The notes under the pieces: model-generated
The model's database searches: none
What the model saw: the letters and a program-made list of their open reading frames with translations, nothing else
Told to the model about the DNA's origin: nothing
Assembly: GCF_039349365.1 (NCBI RefSeq)
Contig: NZ_CP134977.1
Coordinates: 124,001-188,000 of the forward strand
Length of the DNA stretch: 64,000 nt
Source of the DNA: Buchnera aphidicola (Shivaphis celti)
GTDB taxonomy: Bacteria > Pseudomonadota > Gammaproteobacteria > Enterobacterales > Enterobacteriaceae
Direction of reading: 5' to 3'
Shown: one piece after another, positions 19,091 to 29,593 of the stretch
Position numbering within the stretch: the first letter of the stretch is position 1
How the letters are laid out: each line of letters opens with the position of its first letter
Position numbers and translations under genes: made by a program

Positions 19091-19732
19091 ATTTATGAAT
19101 TTATTTTTTTTAATAGGCCACTTTCCTAATTTTTTCCATAGATTAATTAATTTACAAAATAAGTTTGCAGTTTGTATTGCATCATATAAAGCAGAATGCG
19201 CTTTTTTATTATCGAAACATAATCCCATTATTTTACAAGCTTTTGATAATACTGTTTCGCCAACAGCGAATCCACTTAATGTGGCTGTATCAAATGTAAC
19301 AAACTGATGAAATGGATTATTTTTTATATTACATCTTTTGATTGCTTCTTTAATAAAAGAATAATCAAATTGTGGATTATGTGCAACTAATATACTTTTT
19401 TTACATTTATTTGATTGCATTTCTTGATTGATAATATCAAATATAAATGTTAGTGCTTCATGTTCAGAAACTGCTTGTCGTAATGGATTAAATGGATCAA
19501 TTTTATTAAATAATAAAGATTTAATTTCAATTAATGATCCTGAAAATGGAGTAATATGATAATGTATTGTTTTTGATTTTTTTATCCATCCATTTTTATC
19601 CATTTTTAATGTAATCACCGCTATTTCTAATAAAGCATTTATTTTTTTATTAAATCCGGCTGTTTCGATATCAATGACTACTGGAAAAAATTTTCTGAAT
19701 CTTTCTTGTAAGTTATTATATTGAAAGTGCAT
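19085..19732 (-). CDS. rnt: Ribonuclease T
   Basis: A 3'-to-5' exoribonuclease of the DEDD family that trims the 3' ends of tRNA and other stable RNAs. The 215 residues carry the first metal-binding motif in VVIDIETAGF, the second aspartate in HNPQFDYSF and the HSALYDA motif with the catalytic histidine and last aspartate. The basic patch residues around LQERFRKFFPV also match E. coli RNase T. The gene is leftward, convergent with grxD and divergent from ychF. Keeping it fits a genome in which tRNA 3' ends need processing before CCA addition. Confidence 0.95.
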   Translation of the reverse strand: MHFQYNNLQERFRKFFPVVIDIETAGFNKKINALLEIAVITLKMDKNGWIKKSKTIHYHITPFSGSLIEIKSLLFNKIDPFNPLRQAVSEHEALTFIFDIINQEMQSNKCKKSILVAHNPQFDYSFIKEAIKRCNIKNNPFHQFVTFDTATLSGFAVGETVLSKACKIMGLCFDNKKAHSALYDAIQTANLFCKLINLWKKLGKWPIKKNKFINK

Positions 19733-20024
19733 GTTATTTTTTTTATTATTTTATACATTAATTCTTTCAAATTAATATATTATTATTTTTATATTTATGG
19801 TTCATTTTATGAAATTATATATTATTTTTTTATTTTTATTTTATATAAATTTTTTAGGTATATTATATAATACTTTTTTATATTCTATTTTTTATTATAT
19901 CATTTATATCATGAAATATATTTATTTGTAATATATCAGTATAAAAATATAAAATTTTTTTTTGAAACACATAAAATATATTGTAATGAATATATTATAT
20001 TTTGAAATTTTTAGAGAGGTAATT
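19733..20024. other. Gene-free spacer between rnt and ychF
   Basis: This 292-bp stretch is almost pure A/T and holds no recognisable gene. It contains a 40-codon hydrophobic frame (19809-19931) without a ribosome-binding site, which I treat as chance. In E. coli pth lies beside ychF; nothing here resembles Pth. Promoters for both flanking genes should lie here but none stands out. Confidence 0.6.
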
Positions 20025-21101
20025 ATGGGTTTAAGATGTGGTATTATTGGTCTTCCCAATGTTGGAAAATCGACATTATTTAATATTTTAACAGGATTAA
20101 ACGTTCCTGCAAAAAATTTTCCATTTTGCACTATTAATCCTAATTATGGATTTTGTTCTGTTTTTGATAATCGATTAAATGAAATTGTTAAAATTACAGA
20201 ACCAAAATCCATTGTTCCAGCATATATTGAATTTGTAGACATTGCTGGATTAGTCAAAGGAGCTTCAAAAGGTTTAGGGTTGGGTAATTTATTTTTAGAT
20301 AATATTCGTAAAACTAATGTTATAATACATGTCGTACGATGTTTCCATGATAGTAATGTTATACATGTTAATAATGTTATTCAACCGAAAGATGATATTG
20401 AAATTATAAATATGGAACTGATTTTTTCGGATTTAAATCTATGTCAGCAAGAAATATTAAAATTAAAAAAAAATAAAATTACTTTAAACAAAAAAAAAAT
20501 ACAGTTATTAGAATTATGTTGTGATGTTTTAGAGAATGGAAAATTTCTAAATACATTATTTTTTAATGAAATAAAACTAAATTTATTATATGATATTAAA
20601 TTTATTACCATTAAGCCTGTTATTTATATTGCAAATATATCTGTTAATAATTTAGATAATTTTAATATTAAAAAATTCATAAATTCAGATTTAAAAGAAA
20701 ATAATATTTTTATTCCCATTTCCATTTTACATGAATACAATTTACTAAATAAAAAAGTTAAAAATAGTAAAAATATTTCAACGTTAAATCATCATACTAT
20801 ATTGATAAATAAAATTGTTCATGCAGGATATAAATTATTAAACTTACATAATTTTTTTACGGTTGGAAAAAAAGAAGTACGATCTTGGCCTATTCCAATT
20901 GGAACAAATAATTTTCAAGCTGCTAAAAAAATACATACAGATATTCAAAAAGGTTTTATTCGAGCACAAGTCGTTAATTATATTGATTTTATTAAATTTC
21001 GTGGTGTAATAAAAGCAAAACAATTTGGGAAGTTGAGATATGAAGGGAAAAATTATATAATACAAGATGGTGATATTATTAATTTTTTGTTTACATCATA
21101 A
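20025..21101 (+). CDS. ychF: Redox-responsive P-loop ATPase YchF (OLA1 family)
   Basis: An Obg-family P-loop NTPase that prefers ATP and binds ribosomes; its exact role is not settled. The 358 residues begin with the Walker A motif GIIGLPNVGKSTLFN, followed by switch-type sequences (FPFCTINPNYG, FVDIAGLVKGASKGLGLGN), a coiled-coil insertion rich in lysine, and a C-terminal TGS-like domain (GVIKAKQFGKLRYEGKNYI). ATG 20025 is chosen because it has an AGAGAGG box and the conserved MGLRCGIIG start; the frame extends 63 bases upstream without homology. It is convergent with thrC. Confidence 0.95.
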   Translation: MGLRCGIIGLPNVGKSTLFNILTGLNVPAKNFPFCTINPNYGFCSVFDNRLNEIVKITEPKSIVPAYIEFVDIAGLVKGASKGLGLGNLFLDNIRKTNVIIHVVRCFHDSNVIHVNNVIQPKDDIEIINMELIFSDLNLCQQEILKLKKNKITLNKKKIQLLELCCDVLENGKFLNTLFFNEIKLNLLYDIKFITIKPVIYIANISVNNLDNFNIKKFINSDLKENNIFIPISILHEYNLLNKKVKNSKNISTLNHHTILINKIVHAGYKLLNLHNFFTVGKKEVRSWPIPIGTNNFQAAKKIHTDIQKGFIRAQVVNYIDFIKFRGVIKAKQFGKLRYEGKNYIIQDGDIINFLFTS

Positions 21102-21105
21102 TTTA

Positions 21106-21139
21106 TTTTAGAGAAGAAATATATTTCTCTTCTCTAAAA
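21106..21139. terminator. Bidirectional terminator between ychF and thrC
   Basis: TTTTAGAGAAG (21106-21116) pairs with CTTCTCTAAAA (21129-21139) in an 11-bp stem, starting five bases after the ychF stop and 12 bp from the thrC end. It carries A/T flanks on both sides, so it can end both converging transcripts. Confidence 0.78.
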
Positions 21140-21151
21140 ATAGATGTCATT

Positions 21152-22438
21152 TTATGAAAGTAAGATTTTTTTAATTTTAGAAAAGTCAGGTTTTATATAA
21201 TGTGATAGTATTGGCATTTTAGATGATAATTTGAGATTCTTTGGTAAAGAAATTTTTACATTTAGTATATTTTCTACAATATTTTTAAATTTTACAGGAT
21301 GAGCTGTTCCTAAAAATAGTCCAAATTCATGATTTTGAATCTGCTCTCTCAATAATTTATAAGCTACTGCTGCATGTGGTTCGGAAATATATCCCATATG
21401 TTTTAGTTTTAGTAATTCCTCAGTAGTAATTTCATCTGATACACTTCCAAATCCTAACGTTTTTAATTTCCATTTTTTGCGATGAAATAATTCTTCTACT
21501 CTAGGCCAATTATTTGGTCTGCTAATATCCATAGCATTAGAGATTGTAGAAATACAATTATATGGTTTCCATAATCCAGTTTTTAGAAATCTTGGAACAG
21601 TATCGTTAGCATTCGTTGCTGCTATGAAAGATTTGATAGGTAGTCCCATAGATTTTGCTAATAACCCTGCTGTTAAATTACCAAAATTACCACAAGGAAT
21701 GGAAATAACTAAATTTCTACGTTGTTCTGGATTAATTAATGCGTATGCTTCAAAATAGTAACAAATTTGTGCTAATAATCTACTAATATTAATTGAATTA
21801 GCTGAGTTTAATCCAGTTTTTTTTCTTAATTCATCATCATGAAATGCTGTTTTCACTAGTTCTTGACATTCATCAAAACTTCCATCAATTGCTATAGTAG
21901 TAATATTTTCCCCTAATGTACAAAATAGTTTTTCTTGTAATAAACTAATTTTACCTTGTGGATATAGTATAACTACTCTAACATTTTTTGCTTTATAAAA
22001 TGCATGTGCTACTGCTGCTCCGGTATCTCCTGATGTTGCAGTGAGTATTGTGACAATATTATTTTTTTTATTTAAATGTGATATAATTTGTGCCATAAAT
22101 CTAGCACCAAAATCTTTAAAAGCTAATGTTGGTCCATGGAATAGTTCACAACATGAAATATTTTTTGTTACAGGAATGATTTTCGGTCCTGGAAATGAAA
22201 AAGCATGGTAAACATATTTTTTTAATTTTGAAATTTCAATTTCGTTCCCAATAAACATAGATAAAATTTTTACACTTCTTGTTAAAAAATCCATTTCTAT
22301 CATTTCTTCTATTTGATTTTTATGTAAAATAGGCAAATCAATTGGAAAAAATAATCCTTGATTTTCTCCTAATCCAATTTTTACTGCTTTTAAAAAGTTC
22401 ACTTGTTCATAATAATTTTTTAAATTGTATAATTTCAT
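21152..22438 (-). CDS. thrC: Threonine synthase
   Basis: PLP enzyme that makes threonine from O-phosphohomoserine, the last step of the pathway. The 428 residues match the E. coli enzyme in length. The PLP-binding lysine lies in LAFKDFGARFMA, preceded by the ELFHGPT motif, and the phosphate-binding region TSGDTGAAVAHA and the conserved IPCGNFGNLTAG follow. It is the last gene of the leftward thrA-thrB-thrC operon with only a 4-bp gap after thrB. The product serves the symbiont and, by analogy with aphid symbioses, the host. Confidence 0.97.
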   Translation of the reverse strand: MKLYNLKNYYEQVNFLKAVKIGLGENQGLFFPIDLPILHKNQIEEMIEMDFLTRSVKILSMFIGNEIEISKLKKYVYHAFSFPGPKIIPVTKNISCCELFHGPTLAFKDFGARFMAQIISHLNKKNNIVTILTATSGDTGAAVAHAFYKAKNVRVVILYPQGKISLLQEKLFCTLGENITTIAIDGSFDECQELVKTAFHDDELRKKTGLNSANSINISRLLAQICYYFEAYALINPEQRRNLVISIPCGNFGNLTAGLLAKSMGLPIKSFIAATNANDTVPRFLKTGLWKPYNCISTISNAMDISRPNNWPRVEELFHRKKWKLKTLGFGSVSDEITTEELLKLKHMGYISEPHAAVAYKLLREQIQNHEFGLFLGTAHPVKFKNIVENILNVKISLPKNLKLSSKMPILSHYIKPDFSKIKKILLS

Positions 22439-22442
22439 AATA

Positions 22443-23375
22443 TTAAATCCCTATTTTTCTAGCTCCTAATAAATCTAATTGACAAATATGTACAAATCCG
22501 TTTTTATTTTTGAGATAATTTTCTGATAACCATTGTTTAATTTTAACAGCTCTACTTTGTTTATTACATACTACAAATATTGTTGGTCCTGATCCAGATA
22601 TCCCAAAATTTATTGCACCTAAATTTAACACTGTTTTTTTAATTTCTAAAAAATTTGGAATTAATTGTATTCGATAAGGTTCTGCAATAATATCTTTCAT
22701 GAGCATAATTGCTAAACTTTCTTGTTTAGTATGTGATGCATGAATAAATCCAGATAATAATCGACTATGTTCTACACAAATTTCTTTTTTATATTTTGAT
22801 GGCAAAATAGAGCGAGAACTAGAAGTGGAAATATTAATTCCAGGCCATGCAACAATCCATATCCATTTTTTAAAATATGGTACAGGTTGACTAATATAAT
22901 TATTTTCATTAATAATTAATTGTAGTCCACCATAATAGCATGGTGCTACATTATCGTAATGTGGTTCTCCTGATATTTCTCCTTCAATTTTTCCCATGAG
23001 AGATAATAATTTTTTTTCATTTAATGGTAATTTGCAAAATTTATTAATTGCTACTAAAGTTGCTACGATAGAACAAGCGCTGGATCCTAGTCCTGAACCA
23101 ATAGGCATATTCTTTTCTAAAATTATAGAGCATGATATTTTTTTTTTCAGAATAATACAAAAATGATTCCAACATTTCCAAACAATATTTTTTTTAATGT
23201 TTTGAGGTAATTGTGAAGAAAATTTACCAACATTTTGTAAATCAAAACTATTATTTGAAGTAATTGTCACACAGTCTCCAAGTAGTGATCCATCTTGAGG
23301 GGATATAGCCATGCCTAAAGTATCAAAACCAACATTAATATTACCAATAGATGCAGGTGCATAAATTTTTATCAT
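22443..23375 (-). CDS. thrB: Homoserine kinase
   Basis: GHMP-family kinase that phosphorylates homoserine for ThrC. The 310 residues show the N-terminal [16 protein letters not shown], the ATP-binding [15 protein letters not shown] loop at about residues 91-105 and the C-terminal [15 protein letters not shown] glycine-rich motif. It lies between thrA (16-bp gap) and thrC (4-bp gap) in the conserved order, implying one transcript and coupled translation. Confidence 0.97.
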   Translation of the reverse strand: MIKIYAPASIGNINVGFDTLGMAISPQDGSLLGDCVTITSNNSFDLQNVGKFSSQLPQNIKKNIVWKCWNHFCIILKKKISCSIILEKNMPIGSGLGSSACSIVATLVAINKFCKLPLNEKKLLSLMGKIEGEISGEPHYDNVAPCYYGGLQLIINENNYISQPVPYFKKWIWIVAWPGINISTSSSRSILPSKYKKEICVEHSRLLSGFIHASHTKQESLAIMLMKDIIAEPYRIQLIPNFLEIKKTVLNLGAINFGISGSGPTIFVVCNKQSRAVKIKQWLSENYLKNKNGFVHICQLDLLGARKIGI

Positions 23376-23391
23376 ATTAAATTTCCAACTG

Positions 23392-25824
23392 TTATGATAA
23401 TATCTGTAATAAATCAGAAAAAATACCGGCTGCGGTCACATTGTTTCCTGCACCGTATCCTCGTAGTACCAACGGTATAGGATTATAGTATTGACTATAT
23501 ATTGTTAACGCATTTTCTCCATTTTTAACAGTATAAAGTGGATCTGTTTTTTTTACAGAAGTTAATTTTACTTGACATATACCATTTTTTTTAATTGTTC
23601 CTATAAGTCTCAATACTTGATTTTTATCTTTTGCTATTTTATATTTTTCATAAAAAAATTTATCTAATTTAGATAATTCTGATAAAAATTCTTCTTTTTT
23701 TTTGATATTCATCATTTCTTTTGGAATGATAGGTGTAATTGCAATATCATGTAATTCTAGTTGATATCCGATTTCTCTAGCTAGTATCAGTAATTTTCGA
23801 GCTACATCTATTCCTGATAGGTCATCTCTTGGGTTAGGTTCAGTAAAACCTAATTTTTGTGCCATAATAGTTGCTTGAGAAATAGATATTCCTTCTTCCA
23901 ATTTTCCAAAGATAAATGACAGCGATCCTGATAAAATACCTTTAAATTTAATTAATTTATCTCCTGCATTAATTAAACTTTTTAATGTGTGAATAATTGG
24001 AATACCAGCACTAACGTTTGTTTCATATAAGAATTTTTTATTGACTTTATCGGATATTTTTCTAATATTAATATAATTTTTCCAACTTCCTGAATTAAAT
24101 TTTTTATTTGGAGTAATAATGTGAATTTTATTTTTTAAAATGGTATCATAGCAATCGGCTATAGTTTGACTTGCGGTACAATCTATTATTGTTGGATTAT
24201 ATAATGCTGCAGTTTTTAAATTATAAATAATTTTTTTTATGCAAAATTTTTCTTTTTTTTGATATAGCTGTTCTTTCCAGTTATTTAATTGAATTTTATG
24301 AGTATTAAATAACATATATTTTGAATTTGCTATGCCATAAATTTTAAATTGAATATTTTTTTGTTCAAGTATATTTTTTTGTTTTTGCACTTGTTGTATT
24401 AAAGCTGTTCCAACACCACCTATTCCGATTAAAAATATTTCAATAATTTTTTTTTTATGAAATATTTGATCATGTATAATTTTTATATTTTCTTGAATAT
24501 TATTATTATCAGTAACAATTGAAATTGCATATTGGGAAAATTCGTTATGAATATTTAATATATTTAAATTGGTATATTTTAATATAGAAAAAATTTTGTT
24601 TTTACACTTTATGTTACTTTTGATTGTATTGCCAATTATTGAAATAATTTTTATTTTTTTTTTAATAGTAATATTTTTTATTTTATTATTTTTTTTTTTT
24701 AACTGATCGTGTAACAATGTAATTTGTTGATTTTTTTTTATTGTAATATAAAAAAATATTGTTTCTTTTATTTTGGAATAACTTTGAAACAAGATGTGTA
24801 CACTGTTATTTAGAAATACTGAAAATATTTGGTTTGTTATTTCATGAATAGTCGTAGGTGTAACTACTTTAATTTTTATCATTATAATATTTTCAAGATA
24901 TGTTATTCCCTTTATTGTTTTTTTTTTCGGATGATTATTATTGATTATTGTTCCTGATTCATTTGGATATTTTGTATTTTTGATAATACATGGAATATTA
25001 TTTTTTGATAATGGAGAAATAGTATTTGGGTGTAAGACTTTTGCTCCAAAAAAAGATAACGCCTTTGCTTCATTATAAGATAAGTGTTTTAATACCCTTG
25101 CGGTAGAGATAACATTTGGATCTGTTGTGTAAATTCCATTTACATCAGTCCATATTTGACATACCTTTGCATTTAAAAGTACGGATAGTATTGCTGCAGA
25201 ATAATCTGAGCCATTTCTACCTAATGTTACTAGTTCTTGTTGTTCATTACCTGCAATGAATCCTGGCATGAAAATCAGATGTTTTTTTGGAATATTTACT
25301 TTTTCTATATTTAACTTTGATTTTTCAATGTTAACTTGAGCGTTTAATATGTCTCCTTTGGCTATAATTATTTTTTTTGGGTCAATCAGGAAAGTAGGAA
25401 TGTTTTTAGTAATAAAAATATTTTGCATAATTTTTATAGAAAAAATTTCTCCCATTGAGATAATTTTTGCATACAATTGATCACATTTATTATGTTTTTT
25501 TGTTTTTTTAATATTTTTCTGAATGTAATCAAATTTGTTTATGATATATGTAGTAATTGTTTTGTCGGGAAAGTTTTTTTTTTGATTTTTAATTCCACAA
25601 ATTATTTCAGAAAAAATTTTTTTTAATTTATGAAAAATTTCATCTGATGGGGAATTACATTTTATATTTTGTATTATTTGTTCTAAATAGTTTGTAACTT
25701 TTGCTGGAGCAGATAAGACAATTGCTAAATCTTCTTTTTGAAATTCTTGTTCAATGATTTTTGATACTTCTAAAAATTTGGTTGAATTTGCTACAGATGT
25801 TCCACCGAATTTAAGTATTTTCAT
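23392..25824 (-). CDS. thrA: Bifunctional aspartokinase I / homoserine dehydrogenase I
   Basis: Catalyses the first and third steps from aspartate to threonine. The 810-residue fusion starts with the kinase motif [13 protein letters not shown] and holds [13 protein letters not shown] and [13 protein letters not shown]; a poorly conserved ACT-like regulatory region spans about residues 315-460; the dehydrogenase half follows with the Rossmann motif [29 protein letters not shown] and [17 protein letters not shown]. The frame is intact although it contains an A12 run (24689-24700) in the regulatory region, a likely slippage site. It is the first gene of thrABC. No threonine/isoleucine-rich leader peptide is visible upstream, so classical attenuation seems lost. 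Confidence 0.97.
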   Translation of the reverse strand: MKILKFGGTSVANSTKFLEVSKIIEQEFQKEDLAIVLSAPAKVTNYLEQIIQNIKCNSPSDEIFHKLKKIFSEIICGIKNQKKNFPDKTITTYIINKFDYIQKNIKKTKKHNKCDQLYAKIISMGEIFSIKIMQNIFITKNIPTFLIDPKKIIIAKGDILNAQVNIEKSKLNIEKVNIPKKHLIFMPGFIAGNEQQELVTLGRNGSDYSAAILSVLLNAKVCQIWTDVNGIYTTDPNVISTARVLKHLSYNEAKALSFFGAKVLHPNTISPLSKNNIPCIIKNTKYPNESGTIINNNHPKKKTIKGITYLENIIMIKIKVVTPTTIHEITNQIFSVFLNNSVHILFQSYSKIKETIFFYITIKKNQQITLLHDQLKKKNNKIKNITIKKKIKIISIIGNTIKSNIKCKNKIFSILKYTNLNILNIHNEFSQYAISIVTDNNNIQENIKIIHDQIFHKKKIIEIFLIGIGGVGTALIQQVQKQKNILEQKNIQFKIYGIANSKYMLFNTHKIQLNNWKEQLYQKKEKFCIKKIIYNLKTAALYNPTIIDCTASQTIADCYDTILKNKIHIITPNKKFNSGSWKNYINIRKISDKVNKKFLYETNVSAGIPIIHTLKSLINAGDKLIKFKGILSGSLSFIFGKLEEGISISQATIMAQKLGFTEPNPRDDLSGIDVARKLLILAREIGYQLELHDIAITPIIPKEMMNIKKKEEFLSELSKLDKFFYEKYKIAKDKNQVLRLIGTIKKNGICQVKLTSVKKTDPLYTVKNGENALTIYSQYYNPIPLVLRGYGAGNNVTAAGIFSDLLQILS

Positions 25825-25840
25825 TTATTTAATATCTCCG

Positions 25841-25854
25841 AACTACATGTAGTT
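25841..25854. repeat. 14-bp perfect palindrome just upstream of thrA
   Basis: AACTACATGTAGTT is a perfect palindrome 17 bp before the thrA start codon. It may be a small hairpin in the thrA leader, an operator, or chance. Confidence 0.5.
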
Positions 25855-25982
25855 ATGCTATTTATTGTATAACATTTTTTTTAAATTGATCTTTAATAAA
25901 AATATTTAATAAAAAAATGATACTTATATTCTAAATTATGTTAAAATAAATTATTACCTTATATGATTTTATTTAATTTTAG

Positions 25983-26117
25983 AAAATATTTTTCAAAAAA
26001 ATTTTTGAAAATATTTTTAATAATTTTATTTTTTATTTTTTATTTTAATATATATTATGATGTATAAATTATCATAATGACTAAAAATACATTTTATTAT
26101 ATATTATAGGTCAAGTA
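25983..26117. other. Divergent thrA/truA regulatory spacer with hairpin
   Basis: The arms AAAATATTTTTCAAAAA (25983-25999) and TTTTTGAAAATATTTT (26002-26017) form a near-perfect stem with one bulge and almost no loop, followed by T-rich DNA toward truA. As thrA and truA diverge here, a terminator is not expected; a cruciform or truA leader structure is possible. The rest of the 295-bp spacer, from 25825, holds no gene. Only 25983-26017 is the stem itself. Confidence 0.45.
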
Positions 26118-26119
26118 TT

Positions 26120-26905
26120 ATGATTGAAAATACTAAAATTAAAAAATTTGCTTTAAGAGTGGAATATAATGGTAGTTATTATCATGGTTGGCAGAACCAA
26201 AAATCTGATATATTAAGTATTCAAAAAATAGTTGAAAAGGCTATATCAAATGTTGCAAATCACAAAGTTAGTGTAATATGTTCCGGTCGAACTGATGCTA
26301 AAGTACATAGTATAGGACAAATAATACATTTTACAACTGTTTCAGTTCGTAGAGATATTTCTTGGATTTTGGGTATCAATAGTTATTTACCCTCCGATAT
26401 TGCTGTACAGTGGATTGGCAGAGTGTCTAATAAATTTCATGCTCGTTATAGTGCAGTTTCACGTTGTTATAGATATATTATTTATAATAGTAATTACAGG
26501 TCTCCTTTTTTACATAATTATGCTAATCATATTTATAATAAACTAGATGTATATGCAATGTATCAAGCTAGTCAATATTTAATTGGAGAGTATGATTTTA
26601 GCTCATTTCGTTCTAGTACCTGTCAATCATATACAGCGTACAGAAAAATTATTTATACTAATGTTTTTAGTTTTAAAAATTTTATTTTTATTGATATTCA
26701 AGCGAATTCTTTTTTGCAATATATGGTAAGAAATATTGTTGGATGTTTGATTGAAGTTGGTAAAATGCACAAAAGATCTTATTGGATGCAATATGTTTTA
26801 AAAAAAAGAAATCGTAAATTTTGTTCGTTTACTGCTAAACCAAATGGTTTATATTTGCTGTCAGTTAAATATCCAAAGATATTTAACGTACCATGTAATA
26901 TATAA
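26120..26905 (+). CDS. truA: tRNA pseudouridine(38-40) synthase
   Basis: Forms pseudouridine at positions 38-40 of the tRNA anticodon arm. The 261 residues contain YNGSYYHGWQNQ, the catalytic aspartate in SGRTDAKVHSIGQ (E. coli has GRTDAGVH), HARYSAVSRCYRYIIYN and NSFLQYMVRNIVG, all standard for TruA. The C-terminus is shorter by a few residues than in E. coli. An AGG box lies about 10 bases before the ATG. Upstream is the divergent thrA operon; downstream, 116 bp away, is secA. Confidence 0.95.
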   Translation: MIENTKIKKFALRVEYNGSYYHGWQNQKSDILSIQKIVEKAISNVANHKVSVICSGRTDAKVHSIGQIIHFTTVSVRRDISWILGINSYLPSDIAVQWIGRVSNKFHARYSAVSRCYRYIIYNSNYRSPFLHNYANHIYNKLDVYAMYQASQYLIGEYDFSSFRSSTCQSYTAYRKIIYTNVFSFKNFIFIDIQANSFLQYMVRNIVGCLIEVGKMHKRSYWMQYVLKKRNRKFCSFTAKPNGLYLLSVKYPKIFNVPCNI

Positions 26906-27021
26906 ATAATATGTGTTAATTTTTGTATTGATTGTTATAATTTTATTTACTTAAATTAATATATTTTATACATTTATTAATGTATCTATTTGTATTAATT
27001 TTATGAAGCGAGAGTAATTTT

Positions 27022-29510
27022 ATGTTTTTAGAAATATTTAATTTTTTATTTGGTGATACAAATAGTAGAAAGATTAATAGTATGAAAAAAATTGTTGATA
27101 AAATTAATATTTTGGAAGCATATATTAGTAAGTTATCAGATAATCAATTAAAAAAAAAACTCAATTTTTTAAAAAATCTTTATTAACTGGATGTTCATTG
27201 CGTAATTTATTGCCTGAGGCATTTGCTGTAGTTCGAGAATCTAGTAAAAGAATTTTTAATATGCGACATTTTGATGTTCAATTATTAGGTGGAATTGTTT
27301 TGCATAATAATTGTATTGCTGAAATGCGTACAGGAGAAGGTAAAACATTAACATCTACTTTATCTGCATATTTAAATGCTTTATTGGGTTTTGGAGTGCA
27401 TATTGTGACAATGAATGAATATTTAGCAAAAAGAGATGCAAAAAAAAATAAAGAACTTTTTGAATTTCTTGGTTTGACTGTTGGAATTAATTTATCTGGA
27501 ATGTCGATTCAACAGAAAAAAGAAGCATATTTATGTGATATCACTTATGGTACTAATCATGAGTTTTGTTTTGATTATTTACGTGATAATATGGTGTTTT
27601 CTAAGAAAGATCGTGTACAAAGAAAATTATATTATGTTTTAATTGATGAAGTAGATTCTATTTTGATTGATGAAGCACGTACGCCATTGGTGATATCAGG
27701 ACCTGTTCAAAAAAGTACAAAAATTTATCATATTATTAATAATATTGTTTTAATTTTGATTGAAAAAAATCAAAAAAATATGAAAGTTAATAAAAAAAAC
27801 GGATATTATTTTGTAGATGAAAAGAATAAACAGGTTTTTTTTACTGAATTGGGATTTATAGAAATTGAAAAACTATTAATACAGTATAAATTAATTTGTG
27901 AAAATGAATCTTTATATTCTATTAAAAATATTATATTTTTACAGTATGTTATTTCTTCTTTAAAAGCAAATATTGTTTTTAATTGTGATGTAGATTATAT
28001 TATAAAAAATAAAAAAATAGTTATTATAGATGAACATACTGGCAGAATGATGTTGGATAGAAGATGGTCAGATGGAATACATCAGGCAATAGAAGCAAAA
28101 GAAAAAGTAAAAATATTTAATGAAAATCAAACTTTGGCATCGATTACATTACAAAACTATTTTAAACTATATAATCGAATTTCTGGAATGACTGGAACAG
28201 CTTATACGGAAGAATTTGAATTTAAAATGATTTATAATTTGGATACAATAGTTATACCAACACATTGCCCGATGATTCGAAAAGATTTTTCTGATCTTTT
28301 GTATGTTTCTGAAGAAGAAAAAATTATTGCAGTGATTGAAGATATAAAAACATGTATTTCAAAAAAACAACCAGTTTTAGTTGGTACTACTTCAATTTAT
28401 AAATCAGAAATTATTTCTAAAAAATTATATCAATTGGGTATTAGTCATAATGTGTTAAATGCAAAGTGTTTAGAAAAAGAAGCAGGTATTATTGCAGAAG
28501 CTGGTAGATTAAGTGCTGTAACTATTTCTACTAATATGGCTGGAAGAGGTACTGATATTATTTTAGGAGGATGTTTAAATAAAAAGAAAAAATATTTTTC
28601 TAATTTTTTATATAAAAAAAATAAAGAAAATAATCAAAAAGAACATGATTATATTGTTTCAATAGGAGGATTACATATTATTGGAACTGAGCGTCATGAA
28701 TCAAGACGTATTGATAATCAATTACGGGGTAGATCGGGCAGACAAGGTGATCCAGGATCATCACGTTTTTATTTATCCATGGAAGATCCATTAATACGTT
28801 TATTTGTTTCAAAAAAAGTTCAGAAAATGATAAAAAATTTTGGTTTAAAATTTGGTGAACCTATTCAACATAATTGGATTAATAAACTTGTTTCTTATGC
28901 ACAAAAAAAAATAGAAAATCATCATTTTGAAACACGTAAACGATTATTAGAATATGATGATATTTTAGATAAACAAAGAAAGATTATTTATACTATACGA
29001 AATAATATTGTTAACATGAATGATATGACGTTAATTATTAAAAAACGATTATTAGAAATATTAACTAAAATGATTAATATATGTTGTCCGAGTCAAAATA
29101 TTAAACAATGGGATGTATCATTGATAGAAAAATTTTTAAAAAATGATTTTAATTTTTCTATTTCCATAATAGAGTGGTTTAATAAAAATAGAAAAAATTC
29201 TCGAGAAGATCTTGTTAATACTATTTACTCTCGTATGTTATATCAATATAATCGGTCAAAAAAAGTTTATGGAAGTGATTATTTATGTATTATAGAAAAA
29301 AATATTATGTTAAATACATTAGACTTTTTTTGGAGTGAACATTTATCTTTTATGGAATACTTACGTTCTGGTATACATTTTCAATGTTATGCGCAAAAGG
29401 ATCCTAAACAAGAATACATTAAGGAGTCATATTTTGTTTTTTCTAACATGTTAGATGTATTACAGTATACAATTTTTTCTAAAATTGTAAAAAAAATATT
29501 TAATGTATAG
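27022..29510 (+). CDS. secA: Preprotein translocase ATPase SecA, frame interrupted at an A10 tract
   Basis: Motor ATPase that drives proteins through SecYEG. ATG 27022 opens a frame matching the SecA N-terminus (FLFGDTNSRKINSMKKIVDK, then LSDNQLKKK) but reaches TAA at 27184-27186. The remaining protein is in another frame; one extra A in the run at 27150-27159 would join them as LKKKTQFFKKSLLTG and on to LLPEAFAVVRES, exactly as SecA should read. The main frame holds Walker A (MRTGEGKT), VDEVDSILIDEARTP, TNMAGRGTDI and RGRSGRQGDPG. The protein ends at about 831 residues after KIVKKIFNV, without the C-terminal linker and CxCxSGxxYKxCH zinc motif. Since SecA is essential, rescue by slippage or a sequencing error is more likely than loss. 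Confidence 0.93.
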
Positions 29511-29593
29511 CACTATATTTTATTTAATTAATTTATTTTTTATTTTTTTTTGTAAATAAAATAATGGAATATTAATTTTTTTTGGAATAAAAA

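Noticed and set aside
19809..19931. 40-codon, all-hydrophobic frame in the rnt-ychF spacer
   Set aside because: No ribosome-binding site and only AT-rich codons; such frames arise by chance in this base composition.
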